Positions 36,859 to 45,420 of a DNA stretch of 64,000 bases are shown here, piece after piece (position 1 is the stretch's first letter; each line of letters starts with the position of its first letter). The stretch comes from Burkholderiales bacterium PBB6 (GTDB lineage: Bacteria; Pseudomonadota; Gammaproteobacteria; Burkholderiales; Burkholderiaceae_C). A program made the translations under genes and the position numbers. Where the stretch lies: positions 434,001-498,000 of the forward strand of contig NKIH01000001.1 of assembly GCA_002255925.1 (NCBI GenBank), read 5' to 3'. The notes under the pieces are model-generated. The model searched no databases. It was not told the DNA's origin and was given only the letters and a program-made list of their open reading frames with translations.

Positions 36859-37771
36859 ATTCCTGGTAGGTGTCGATGCCGCGCAGCTGCAGGATGGTGT
36901 TGCGCACCGCGGCTTCCACCAGCACGGCCAGGTTGCGGCCGGCATCCACCGCAATGACCACCTTGCGCACAGGGATGGCCAGGATGTCTTCGTACAGCGG
37001 TTCGTAAGGCAGACGCTCGAACTCCCGCTCCATGGTTTCCTTGCGGACCAGGTGCACGATGAGCTTCAGGCGCATCTTCCGCCGCACGGCGGTTTCGCCA
37101 AAGATGGCCTTGATGTCGAGCAGGCCGATGCCGCGTACCTCCAGCAGGTTCATCAGCAGCTCGGGGCAGCGGCCTTCCAGGGTGGTTTGCGCGACCCGGT
37201 AGAGATCAACCGCGTCGTCGGCCACCAGGCCGTGTCCGCGTGAAATCAGCTCCAGGCCCAGCTCGCTCTTGCCCAGGCCGGATTCACCGGTCAGCAGCAC
37301 GCCCAGGCCCAGAATGTCCATGAAGACGCCATGGCGGGTGGTGCGGTCCGCGAACAGCTGGCTGAGGTAAGAGCGCACCACGTCGATGACGTGGCCGGCG
37401 GAGTGCGCGGTGGTGAACAGCGGGATCTCGGCCCGGTCGCACATGGCCACGAGGCGATCAGGGGCATGTTCGCCGTCGGCCACGATCAGGACGGGCGGCT
37501 CCAGCGTGACGATGCGCTGGATGCGGCGTTCCTGCACCTCCAGCGGCACGCCTTCACCGAGGTAGGCCACTTCACGTCGGCCGACGATCTGCACCCGGTA
37601 CGGGTGGATGTAGTTCAGGTAGCCGACCAGGTCGGCGGCCGAATGCGCATCGCGCACGGCGGCGTCGTCAAAACGACGCTCAGGATGGGCATGACCAGCG
37701 ATCCATTCCCACTTGAGGGCGGGCTGGTGTTCCTCGAACAGCGCCTCGGCGCTGATTGAAATGGGCTTCAC
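36812..37771 (-). CDS. hprK: HPr kinase/phosphorylase
   Basis: A 319-residue bifunctional enzyme acting on HPr/NPr proteins. The Walker A motif GESGLGKSE, catalytic His just upstream ([11 protein letters not shown]) and signature [16 protein letters not shown] are present. In proteobacteria it serves the nitrogen-related PTS and lies beside ptsN, as here (28-bp gap). Confidence 0.95.
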   Translation of the reverse strand: MKPISISAEALFEEHQPALKWEWIAGHAHPERRFDDAAVRDAHSAADLVGYLNYIHPYRVQIVGRREVAYLGEGVPLEVQERRIQRIVTLEPPVLIVADGEHAPDRLVAMCDRAEIPLFTTAHSAGHVIDVVRSYLSQLFADRTTRHGVFMDILGLGVLLTGESGLGKSELGLELISRGHGLVADDAVDLYRVAQTTLEGRCPELLMNLLEVRGIGLLDIKAIFGETAVRRKMRLKLIVHLVRKETMEREFERLPYEPLYEDILAIPVRKVVIAVDAGRNLAVLVEAAVRNTILQLRGIDTYQEFIQRHQAAMGQNQDF

Positions 37772-37799
37772 GCGGCGCGACGCTGTTGGGGCTGGCTGG

Positions 37800-38270
37800 T
37801 CAGGCGACCGACTTCAGCGGTTCCCAGCCTTCGATCAGGCGGTGCACTTCAGCGGCGTCAGGCGAGGCCTTGAGCTTCTCGCGCAGTTCGCGGTCTGACA
37901 GCAGCTCGGCGATTTCCGAGAGGATTTCGAGGTGACGCTGGGTGGCCGCCTCGGGCACCAGCAGGAAGATCAGCAGGCTGACCGGCTCGTCATCGGGTGC
38001 GTCAAACGGAATCGGGTTTTCGACACGCAGCACGGCGGCCAGCGGGTTCTTCAGGCCCTTGACGCGGCCATGCGGCACGGCCACGCCGTGGCCCAGGCCG
38101 GTAGAGCCCAGCCGTTCACGGGCGAACAGGTTGTCAGTCACCGTGGCACGGGCAATCGAGTGCTGGTTTTCAAACAGCAGGCCGGCGTGCTCGAACGCGC
38201 GCTTTTTGCTGGTGGCTTCCACCCCGACCAGCACGTTGGCTGCGGGCAGGATGGCGGCAAGGCGGTTCAT
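37800..38270 (-). CDS. ptsN: Nitrogen-PTS EIIA component
   Basis: A 156-residue EIIA-Ntr. The phospho-accepting His67 is in [12 protein letters not shown], with family motifs ARERLGSTG and [11 protein letters not shown]. It relays phosphate from NPr and regulates potassium, nitrogen and carbon responses. ATG 38270 begins the conserved N-terminus; the longer frame crosses its own promoter. Confidence 0.94.
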   Translation of the reverse strand: MNRLAAILPAANVLVGVEATSKKRAFEHAGLLFENQHSIARATVTDNLFARERLGSTGLGHGVAVPHGRVKGLKNPLAAVLRVENPIPFDAPDDEPVSLLIFLLVPEAATQRHLEILSEIAELLSDRELREKLKASPDAAEVHRLIEGWEPLKSVA

Positions 38271-38337
38271 GGCAGGTACTCCGACGTGTCTCTGTGTGAC
38301 GGCTTCAGAACGACGTTGCGTCTGGTCAAGGGTGCGG

Positions 38338-38365
38338 ATTATAGAAATCGGCAGGCTTCTGGGAA
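38338..38365 (-). promoter_or_regulatory. Candidate promoter of ptsN-hprK
   Basis: On the minus strand a perfect TATAAT (38343-38338) has TTCCCA (38365-38360) 16 bp upstream. It lies 68 bp before the ptsN start and downstream of the hpf terminator, so ptsN-hprK can be transcribed independently of hpf. Confidence 0.5.
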
Positions 38366-38457
38366 TCTGAACATGCGCTGACACGGTTGGGAAGCCAAGC
38401 CGTGCTGCATTGCAGCAACATTGTGCTGTTTTTCAGCCCCCTGTGGGGAGCGCCAAC

Positions 38458-38481
38458 AAAAAGCGGCCCCTGTGGGGCCGC
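38458..38481 (-). terminator. Rho-independent terminator after hpf
   Basis: On the minus strand GCGGCCCC-ACA-GGGGCCGC is followed directly by TTTTTG, 22 bp after the hpf stop. A small perfect palindrome, GCTGCA-T-TGCAGC, lies further on at 38404-38416. Confidence 0.85.
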
Positions 38482-38502
38482 CTGTGCGTCAGAGGTCTGA
38501 AA

Positions 38503-38844
38503 TCAGGTTGTTGCAACGACTTGCCGCTTCACGGCGACATGGTGATGGTTCTGGAGTTGTTCCTTGTGGCGGCAGACTTGCCGGTCCAGCTTGTCCATCA
38601 GGGTGTCGATGGCGGCGTACAGGTCTTCGTGGGACTGTTCCACGAAGATGTCCTTGCCCTTCACATGCAAGGTCACTTCCGCCTTCTGTCGTCGTTCCTT
38701 CTCCTTCATCTTTTCCACCGTCAGCAGGACGTTGACATCAACCACCTGGTCGAAATGCCGGGTCACGCGGTCTAGTTTGGTCAGCACGTATTCACGCAGT
38801 GCAGGGGTCACTTCAAGGTGGTGTCCGCTGATCTTCAGGTTCAT
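38503..38844 (-). CDS. hpf: Short hibernation-promoting factor / ribosome-associated protein
   Basis: A 113-residue HPF/YfiA protein ([20 protein letters not shown]... [22 protein letters not shown]) that binds the 30S subunit and favours inactive 100S dimers in stationary phase. Strong AAAGGAG site before ATG 38844. It lacks the long-form C-terminal domain. The rpoN gene commonly found upstream in beta- and gammaproteobacteria is not here. The 392 bp between hpf and the next gene (39237) hold its promoter and no clear gene. Confidence 0.94.
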   Translation of the reverse strand: MNLKISGHHLEVTPALREYVLTKLDRVTRHFDQVVDVNVLLTVEKMKEKERRQKAEVTLHVKGKDIFVEQSHEDLYAAIDTLMDKLDRQVCRHKEQLQNHHHVAVKRQVVATT

Positions 38845-39171
38845 CGAGAACTCCTTTCGCGTGTGCAGGGAGAGAGGGAACAGATTGCAGGCACTCGGTC
38901 TGCTTGCCCGGGTTGCTGCTGTCAGCCAGGCACCCCGTTGAATTCAGTGTGCGCCTGCCTCGACGCTTTGACAAGAATGTTCAGCCCCGAAAAAGCGGGC
39001 TAGACTCCGCTGGTTTGAGCACTGCGCCACGGAAATTCCGGGTAGGTGAATCGGCCGCTCTGCTTGCAGCGGCCCTCCGCTTTCGCTCATCGCTCAGCCG
39101 GCCATGGCGCCCGCGTTTGATGCAGATCACGCCCTTGACGGCAGCCCGGCGCAATTCATCCCGATGCGGGA

Positions 39172-39200
39172 TTGGTTTCAGTTGATACAACTGATAAATT
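39172..39200 (+). promoter_or_regulatory. Promoter with a 17-bp palindrome filling the -35/-10 spacer
   Basis: TTGGTT (39172-39177) and TAAATT (39195-39200) are separated by exactly 17 bp. That spacer is the palindrome TCAGTTG-ATA-CAACTGA. An operator between -35 and -10 is the layout used by MerR-type regulators, and the gene just downstream encodes a MerR/excisionase-like DNA-binding domain, so autoregulation is likely. Confidence 0.5.
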
Positions 39201-39236
39201 GCCACGGTGCACCGATCACCTACCAACGACGACGTC

Positions 39237-39830
39237 ATGTCCACCCGCGAAGCCGCCCAGATGCTGGGGGTGGCATTGCGCACGGTCCAACTCTGGGTTG
39301 AAAGCGGCGTCTTGCCGGCCTGGAAGACCGCAGGCGGACATCGCCGGATTGCCCGTGCCGCCGTGCTGGCCCTGGCGGCCGAGCGCCGCGGGGCGGTGGC
39401 CGGCCCGGCCCGCGACACGCTGGAGATGCTGGTGGTTGAAGATGAGCCTGATCTGCTCAATCTCTACGCCATGGTCATTGAAGGCTGGGACTTGCCCATC
39501 CATGTCCGCCTGGCCAAGGACGGCTTCGACGGTCTGATGCAGATCGGCCAGCAGCGGCCTGACTTGCTGATCACCGACTTGATGATGCCCGGCATGGACG
39601 GTTTCCACATGCTGCGCTCGCTGCTGGCCTCCGAGCAGGCGCTGTCGGCTGAGCACATCGTGGTCATCACGGCGCTGAGCCCGGTGGAGCTGGCTGACCG
39701 CGGCACGCTGCCACCCGGTGTGCGCTGCCTCACCAAGCCGGTTCCGTTTGCCGAGCTTGAAAAGCTCGCCCGCGCGCGCATCGCCGAGCTGGGCATCGTG
39801 CGGCTGGACAGCGCGGCCATCCCGCTCTGA
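39237..39830 (+). CDS. Response regulator with N-terminal excisionase/MerR-like DNA-binding domain
   Basis: A 197-residue protein. Residues 1-50 form a helix-turn-helix of the excisionase/MerR type (STREAAQMLGVALRTVQLWVESGVLP...TAGGHRRI, the wing). Residues 63-185 form a receiver with acidic pocket EDE (68-70), phospho-acceptor Asp114 (LLITDLMMPGMDG), Thr145 and Lys167 (LTKPV). DNA-binding-before-receiver is the reverse of normal response regulators. A GTG at 39207 would add ten residues and sits near the predicted transcription start, so ATG 39237 is preferred. It is first in a run of four signalling genes. Confidence 0.85.
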   Translation: MSTREAAQMLGVALRTVQLWVESGVLPAWKTAGGHRRIARAAVLALAAERRGAVAGPARDTLEMLVVEDEPDLLNLYAMVIEGWDLPIHVRLAKDGFDGLMQIGQQRPDLLITDLMMPGMDGFHMLRSLLASEQALSAEHIVVITALSPVELADRGTLPPGVRCLTKPVPFAELEKLARARIAELGIVRLDSAAIPL

Positions 39831-39862
39831 TCCTCCGGCACGGCGCCACGCGCCTGCCGGTA

Positions 39863-39934
39863 CGTGCGGAACTGCGTGCGGAACTGCATGCGCAACTTCG
39901 CGCACAAGAACGCGCACAACTTCGCGCCCACCAC
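39863..39934. repeat. Six degenerate 12-bp tandem repeats
   Basis: Units CGTGCGGAACTG, CGTGCGGAACTG, CATGCGCAACTT, CGCGCACAAGAA, CGCGCACAACTT and CGCGCCCACCAC follow without gaps between the regulator and the kinase-like gene. The first two are identical. The period equals four codons, but the stretch lies before the likely start of the next gene. Confidence 0.7.
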
Positions 39935-40055
39935 TTCAGCCTCCCTCAGACACGCCGATAACCGACGCATGGTGGTCGAACGGTTGGCGTCCGTCCGGTC
40001 GCCCGCGACACGATGCGACGACCGCGAACCGCCCCTGGGCTGGAGAGTGCTGATC

Positions 40056-41207
40056 ATGAACACCAGCTTGTCTGAGCTGCTTGAGAACCTGAAACAGGGC
40101 CTGCTGTGGGTGGGCAGTGATGGCGTGGTGCGCCACGCCAATACGCTGGCCGGTCAGAAGACGGGCCTGTCCTCGGGGCTGCGCCTGTATGACACCGACA
40201 TGATGCGGGCCGTGACGGAGGCCGTCGAAACCCAGACGCCCCGCGTGATCAAGGCCTCCGGGGTTGCGTCGCAGCCAGGGCAGGCGCCGGCTGAGCTGAT
40301 GTGTCGCGTGATTCCCGGCCTCGTCAAGGACGATGCCTTCGTGATGATTGCCAACGACACGCTGGACGCTGGCGGCGTGGCCTTCAACAACCTGATGATC
40401 GTCGTTCAGGAAGACCTGCGTGAGCCTCTGCGGCGCGCGCACGACGGCCTCGACATGGCGCTGCAGGAGCGTGATGCCGCTGCGGTGCATGTGGCCCAGG
40501 AACGCTCAGAGGACGTGCTGCGCGTGCTCGACAAGCTGGTGGATCTGGCCGAGGTGTGGGGCTCGGCGTCGCTGATGTCGACCGACCGGCTGGAGTTGTG
40601 GCCGCTGCTGCAGAAGGCCTGGACGGCGGTGGAGCCGCTGGCGGTCGAGCGCAGCATCACGGCCCGGTTCATCGCCGAAGGGGATGTGACGGCGCTGGCC
40701 ACCTTGTACGGCAGCGAGCAGTGGCTGACCCGCGTGTTCCAGGAGTGCCTGGAGTCGGCGGTGCGCAGCACGCCCAAGGAGGGCACGCTGGAGATCGAGC
40801 ATCGCCAGATGGGCCCGCGCGCCCTCATCATCTTCCGTGATTGCGGCGTCTTCAACCGTGAAGTGCCTGAAGGCATCCCGATGCTGGGAACCCCGGCAGC
40901 GGCCACGCCAAACGTTGCGAACGCCGCTACCAAACGCCGGCAGGCGCGCGAGGAAATCGGCCTGCAGCTCTCGCAGCACATCGTCGCCATGCACGGCGGC
41001 CTGCTGCGCGAGGAAATCGACCACGGTGTGCGCACCTTCATGATCGATCTGCCCACCGGTGCGCCCTACCGCGCAGACACCACCCAACTCGACATCGCCC
41101 AGGCCCAGCAATATGCGAAGGACCTGGCCGCCCTGATGGCCCGTGCGCGCCGCCGCAAGGAGCCCCCCCCCGCGAACGCCTCCGTTGATTCAACGGCGGC
41201 CCGTTGA
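40056..41207 (+). CDS. Histidine-kinase-like protein lacking catalytic residues
   Basis: A 383-residue cytosolic protein. An N-terminal PAS-like domain (~1-105, ENLKQGLLWVGSDGVVRHAN) is followed by a HisKA-like helix pair and a HATPase-like domain. The phospho-acceptor box reads QEDLREPLRRA where SHELRTPL is expected, so the His is missing. The N-box reads ECLESAVRST and the G1 box FRDCGVFN, both without the ATP-binding Asn and Gly. Only the G2-like IGLQLSQHIVAMHGG is recognisable. The start at ATG 40056 excludes the tandem repeats. It probably acts as a sensor or scaffold rather than a kinase. It is second in the signalling island. Confidence 0.75.
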   Translation: MNTSLSELLENLKQGLLWVGSDGVVRHANTLAGQKTGLSSGLRLYDTDMMRAVTEAVETQTPRVIKASGVASQPGQAPAELMCRVIPGLVKDDAFVMIANDTLDAGGVAFNNLMIVVQEDLREPLRRAHDGLDMALQERDAAAVHVAQERSEDVLRVLDKLVDLAEVWGSASLMSTDRLELWPLLQKAWTAVEPLAVERSITARFIAEGDVTALATLYGSEQWLTRVFQECLESAVRSTPKEGTLEIEHRQMGPRALIIFRDCGVFNREVPEGIPMLGTPAAATPNVANAATKRRQAREEIGLQLSQHIVAMHGGLLREEIDHGVRTFMIDLPTGAPYRADTTQLDIAQAQQYAKDLAALMARARRRKEPPPANASVDSTAAR

Positions 41208-41229
41208 CGACCCAGCCAGGAGCTGAACC

Positions 41230-41604
41230 ATGAAGCGCATCCTTATCGTTGAAGACCAGGCAGACATCCGCAAGCTCATCCGCATGACGCTGGAGTTCGA
41301 GAACTACGAAATCCACGAGGCCTCGGACGGCTCGTTCGGTTTGCGCATGGCCGCCGCCATCAAGCCCGACCTGATGCTGCTCGACGTGATGATGCCGGGC
41401 GAGCTCGACGGCTTGCAGGTCTGCCAGCGCATCAAGAGCGACCCGGAACTCAAGGCCATCAAGGTGGTGCTGCTCACCGCCCGTGGCCAGCAGAAAGACC
41501 GCGAGGCCGGCACGCAGGTCGGCGCCGACGAATACCTCATCAAGCCCTTCAGCCCGTTGCAGCTGATCGAGACGCTGGAACGAATGGTCGGCGCCACCGC
41601 CTGA
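41230..41604 (+). CDS. Single-domain (CheY-like) response regulator
   Basis: A 124-residue stand-alone receiver. Acidic pocket ED (8-9), phospho-acceptor Asp52 (LLDVMMPGELDG), Thr in LLTARGQ and Lys in IKPFSPLQL are all present. It has no output domain, so it would shuttle phosphate or bind a partner. It lies 22 bp after the kinase-like gene and 12 bp before the large histidine kinase, consistent with one operon. Confidence 0.92.
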   Translation: MKRILIVEDQADIRKLIRMTLEFENYEIHEASDGSFGLRMAAAIKPDLMLLDVMMPGELDGLQVCQRIKSDPELKAIKVVLLTARGQQKDREAGTQVGADEYLIKPFSPLQLIETLERMVGATA

Positions 41605-41616
41605 CGGGCCCGCGCC

Positions 41617-44217
41617 ATGTCCGCGCTCTGGCAGTTGATCTGGCCACGCAAGCTGTGGCGGCAGTTGCTGGTTGTGGCCAGCGGCGTGATCGTGGCTGCG
41701 GTCTGCACCATGGCGGTGGATTCCACCCACCGCATCACCGAGACCGCCCGGCAGGAAGGGCGGGTCTGGGCGCAGAACCTGGCCTTGTCGGTCGCGGACA
41801 ACGTGGCGGCCGACCTGGCGCACCGGGACGTTCATGGCCTGCATCAGCGTCTGTCTGATCTGGCCAGCCTGCAGGGCGTGCTGCGCATCGACCTGGCCGA
41901 TCGCGATGGCCAGATCCTGCACACCTATGTGCATGGCGACAGCGGCCGGGTGCTAATCACCGACCGCTCGCAGGAGCGCATGCAGCCTTCGCTGGGCGAA
42001 GCGCAAACTGATGAGAACGGTACCGTGGAAGCCACCGCACCGGTCGGAGGTGCGCAGGCGTGGTTGCGCGTGCGCTTCGATTCCCGGGTCAACACCAAGC
42101 ACCTCGATGCCCTGCGTGACCAGGCCGTGATCTGGATGGTGATCGGCGGCATTGTCGTGATCGCCCTGATGGCGATCTTCACGTCCCAGGCGCTACAGCC
42201 CTTGCACCGGGTCGTCATGTTCGCGCGGCGGCTGCCGGGGCAGTTCGGCCTGCAGATGGCGGCGAACAGTGGCGGCAGTGCAGAGGTGGATGAACTGGTG
42301 GACGCGCTGAATGAAGCGTCGGCCGCGATGGTGCGCCAGCTCGATGCCACACGCGCCGCGGAAGCGCGCACGGCGGCGGTCATCAACGCCGCGCCAGATG
42401 CCTTGCTGGGTCTTGATGACCAGGCTCGCATCACACTGGTCAACCACGCTGTCACGTCGGTGTTCGGTTGCACGGAAGAGCAGATCATCGGCCAGCCCGT
42501 GAGCCGGCTGCTGCCTTCACTCACCGCAGAGAAGATTGAAGAGGCCACGCTCGCGGGTCTGTTCATGCGCGCGTCGGGCTCGCACCTGGCGCGACTGGAC
42601 ATTGACGCCAGCCGCAACGACGGCACGCCGTTCCCGGCCGAGGTGTCGATCTCGCGGGTGGAAACGGATGCCGGCACGCGTTACGCCGCGGTGGTGCGTG
42701 ACCTCACCGAGCAGCGCATGACGATGGGCATGATGGAGCTCTACAACCGGGCCCTCGAATGCGCCACCAACGGCATCGTGATCTCCGACATGAGCCTGCC
42801 CGGCCAGCCGGTGTTCTACGCCAACCCGGCCTTCACCCGCATCACCGGCTACCAGCCCTGGGAAGTCATCGGCAAGAAGTGCGGCCTGCTGCAAGGCACC
42901 GACCAGGACCAGCCGGAGATCGATGTGATGCGCCAGGCCATTGCCACGCAGTCCTCGGCCACCGTGGTGCTGCGCAATTACCGCAAGGACGGCACGCTGT
43001 TTTTCAATGAACTGGCGCTGGCGCCAGTGCGCTCGGCAGACGACACCGTTCGCCACTATGTCGGCATCCTGAACGACGTGAGCGAGCGCGAACGATCACG
43101 CCTGGCGCTGGCCGAGCGCAATGCGCGCCTGAACGCGGTGTTCGATCTGAGCCCGGACGGCTACGCCGTGTTCGACAGCGACGGCGTGCTGGTGTTTGGC
43201 AACCGCGCGCTGCGCAAGATCACCGGCTGGGACGTCGAGCGCGTTGCCAGTGGCATGACGCTGCGCGAGTTCGACCTGCTCTTCGGTGCCCTGTGTGACC
43301 CGACCAAGCCTTGTGAGCCCTTGAGCACGCTCAACGCCAACGCGCAAGGCGCCGGCAGCTTCGACACCGATGAGCTGATCGAGATGGTGCTGCCCGAGCG
43401 CCGCACCGTCACCCGCCTGGCGCGGCTGAACATCGATGGCCGCGGTGAGTCCATCCTGTACTTCCGCGACGTGACCCGCGAGATGGAAGTCGACCGCATG
43501 AAGAGCGAGTTCCTGACCACCGCCGCGCATGAGCTGCGCACGCCGATGGTCAGCGTCTTCGGCTTCACCGAGCTGCTGCTGAACCGGCCTGTGCCGGAAG
43601 CCCGCCGGCGCGACGTGCTGGAGACGATCCACCGACAGGCCTCGCTGCTCATCAACATGGTCAACGAGTTGCTCGACCTGGCCCGCATCGAGGCCCGCCA
43701 GGGCAAGGACATGCGCCGCGAGCCGCACACCGTGGCCGAGCTGGTGGACCGCTCGATCGACGGGCTGATGGTGCAGGGCGACGCCCGCAAGGTGGAGGTG
43801 CAGGTCAGCCACGGCGCGCAGCCCTTGCTGATCGACCTCGACAAGACCATCCAGGCACTGACCAACGTGCTGTCGAACGCCTACAAGTATTCGCCCGCCG
43901 GCGGCAGCATCACCCTGTGCACGCTCGACGGCGAGCTGCACGGCGCGCCGGCCGTGGGCATCGAGGTGGCCGACAGCGGCATCGGCATGACGCCCGAGCA
44001 GCTGGCCCGGGTGTTCGAGCGCTTCTACCGCGCCGACCCCTCCGGCAACATCCCCGGCACCGGCCTGGGCATGAGCGTGGTGAAGGAAATCGTCGAGTTG
44101 CAGGGCGGTGCGGTGCGGCTGCACAGCGCCTTCGGCAGCGGCACCCGGGTGACGCTGTGGCTGCCCTGCGTGGCCCAGGCCCAGCCTGCGCCGCAATTGC
44201 TGGAACACGGCGGCTGA
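41617..44217 (+). CDS. Membrane multi-PAS sensor histidine kinase with a LOV-like domain
   Basis: An 866-residue kinase. Helix 1 (~14-34), an extracytoplasmic sensor (~35-168), helix 2 (~171-190) and a HAMP-like linker (~191-245) lead to PAS-1 (~250-365). PAS-2 (~373-490) resembles LOV domains: GKKCGLLQGTD with Cys422, LRNYRKDGTLFFNELALAPV and YVGILNDVSERE. PAS-3 (~500-625) is followed by HisKA with His638 (AAHELRTPMVSVFG) and HATPase (VLSNAYKYS, DSGIGM, GTGLGMSVV). All kinase boxes are intact, so it is the probable phosphate source for the receivers encoded just upstream. Confidence 0.87.
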   Translation: MSALWQLIWPRKLWRQLLVVASGVIVAAVCTMAVDSTHRITETARQEGRVWAQNLALSVADNVAADLAHRDVHGLHQRLSDLASLQGVLRIDLADRDGQILHTYVHGDSGRVLITDRSQERMQPSLGEAQTDENGTVEATAPVGGAQAWLRVRFDSRVNTKHLDALRDQAVIWMVIGGIVVIALMAIFTSQALQPLHRVVMFARRLPGQFGLQMAANSGGSAEVDELVDALNEASAAMVRQLDATRAAEARTAAVINAAPDALLGLDDQARITLVNHAVTSVFGCTEEQIIGQPVSRLLPSLTAEKIEEATLAGLFMRASGSHLARLDIDASRNDGTPFPAEVSISRVETDAGTRYAAVVRDLTEQRMTMGMMELYNRALECATNGIVISDMSLPGQPVFYANPAFTRITGYQPWEVIGKKCGLLQGTDQDQPEIDVMRQAIATQSSATVVLRNYRKDGTLFFNELALAPVRSADDTVRHYVGILNDVSERERSRLALAERNARLNAVFDLSPDGYAVFDSDGVLVFGNRALRKITGWDVERVASGMTLREFDLLFGALCDPTKPCEPLSTLNANAQGAGSFDTDELIEMVLPERRTVTRLARLNIDGRGESILYFRDVTREMEVDRMKSEFLTTAAHELRTPMVSVFGFTELLLNRPVPEARRRDVLETIHRQASLLINMVNELLDLARIEARQGKDMRREPHTVAELVDRSIDGLMVQGDARKVEVQVSHGAQPLLIDLDKTIQALTNVLSNAYKYSPAGGSITLCTLDGELHGAPAVGIEVADSGIGMTPEQLARVFERFYRADPSGNIPGTGLGMSVVKEIVELQGGAVRLHSAFGSGTRVTLWLPCVAQAQPAPQLLEHGG

Positions 44218-44445
44218 GGCCCTGCGGGAATGCACCATAATGCGGCCCATTCTTGATTTCCAGAGAGCCTGACTTGGACGCCCCTCACCCTCGGTGACCG
44301 TCCTCTCCAGCGCGCTGGCCGTGCCGGGTGTTCCACACCTGCGCGGTGGCCGGTGTCGGAGTGCGACGGTCTGCCCCTCACCCCGACACGAAACTGATGC
44401 ACACGCCGCCCGCGCCGGGCCGCGTTGCCGATGCTGGAACCCGCC

Positions 44446-45420
44446 ATGCTCAACGTTTTCACGCTGGACAAGGGCCGCCTGAGCGGCCGCCTGCTGCAGG
44501 AAGAGATCGACTCCATCGCCGACCTGGCGGACGTCAACCCGGTCTGGGTTGACCTCGAAGCCCCTACCTCGGAAGAAATCGGCTGGATCGCCAGCCATTT
44601 CGGCCTGCAGATCCCTGACAACATCGTCGACGATGACCTGGAAGAGTCCGCCCGCTTCTACGAAGAAGACAACGGCGAGCTGCACATCCGCTCCGACTTC
44701 CTGATCGACGACGACATCACGCCGCGCAACGTGCGCGTGGCCTTCATCCTGTTCAACAAGGTGCTGTTCTCGGTGCATGCCGAGGACCTGCCGGTGTTCC
44801 GCCTGCTGCGTCTGCGCGCCCGCCGCAACCCGGCCCTGATCGACGACGCCAAGGACGTGCTGCTCAAGCTCTATGACGCCGACGCCGAGTACTCGGCCGA
44901 TGCGCTGGAAGGCATCTACGACAGCCTGGAGAAGGTCAGCGCGCGGGTGCTCAAGCAGGATGTGGATGACCGGGCGGCTGGAGAGGCGCTGTCGGCCATC
45001 GCCAAGGAAGAAGACTTGAACGGCCGCATCCGCCGCAACGTGATGGACACCCGCCGTGCGGTGAGCTTCATGATGCGCAGCCGCATGCTGAACGCCGAGC
45101 AGTTCGAGGAAGCGCGGCAGATTCTGCGCGACATCGATTCGCTCGACAGCCACACCGCCTTCCTGTTCGACAAGATCAACTTCCTGATGGATGCGACCGT
45201 CGGTTTCATCAACATCAACCAGAACAAGATCATCAAGATCTTCTCGGTGGCCTCGGTGGCGCTGCTGCCGCCCACGCTGATCGCCAGCATCTACGGCATG
45301 AACTTCCAGCACATGCCGGAATTGCAGCAGCCCTGGGGCTATCCGTTCGCGCTGGGCCTGATGGTGGCCTCGGTGGCGGCGCCGCTGATCTACTTCCGCC
45401 GCAAGGGCTGGATGCGGTGA
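44446..45420 (+). CDS. corA: CorA-family magnesium/cobalt transporter
   Basis: A 324-residue divalent-cation channel. A large acidic cytosolic domain precedes a long stalk helix and two C-terminal helices, with the selectivity motif YGMNF and a positive KGWMR tail. ATG 44446 or 44431 may be the start. The 228 bp upstream hold a -10-like CATAAT (44236-44241) and a leader of about 200 nt, in which I cannot identify a known riboswitch. The stop overlaps the next gene (GTGA). Confidence 0.93.
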   Translation: MLNVFTLDKGRLSGRLLQEEIDSIADLADVNPVWVDLEAPTSEEIGWIASHFGLQIPDNIVDDDLEESARFYEEDNGELHIRSDFLIDDDITPRNVRVAFILFNKVLFSVHAEDLPVFRLLRLRARRNPALIDDAKDVLLKLYDADAEYSADALEGIYDSLEKVSARVLKQDVDDRAAGEALSAIAKEEDLNGRIRRNVMDTRRAVSFMMRSRMLNAEQFEEARQILRDIDSLDSHTAFLFDKINFLMDATVGFININQNKIIKIFSVASVALLPPTLIASIYGMNFQHMPELQQPWGYPFALGLMVASVAAPLIYFRRKGWMR

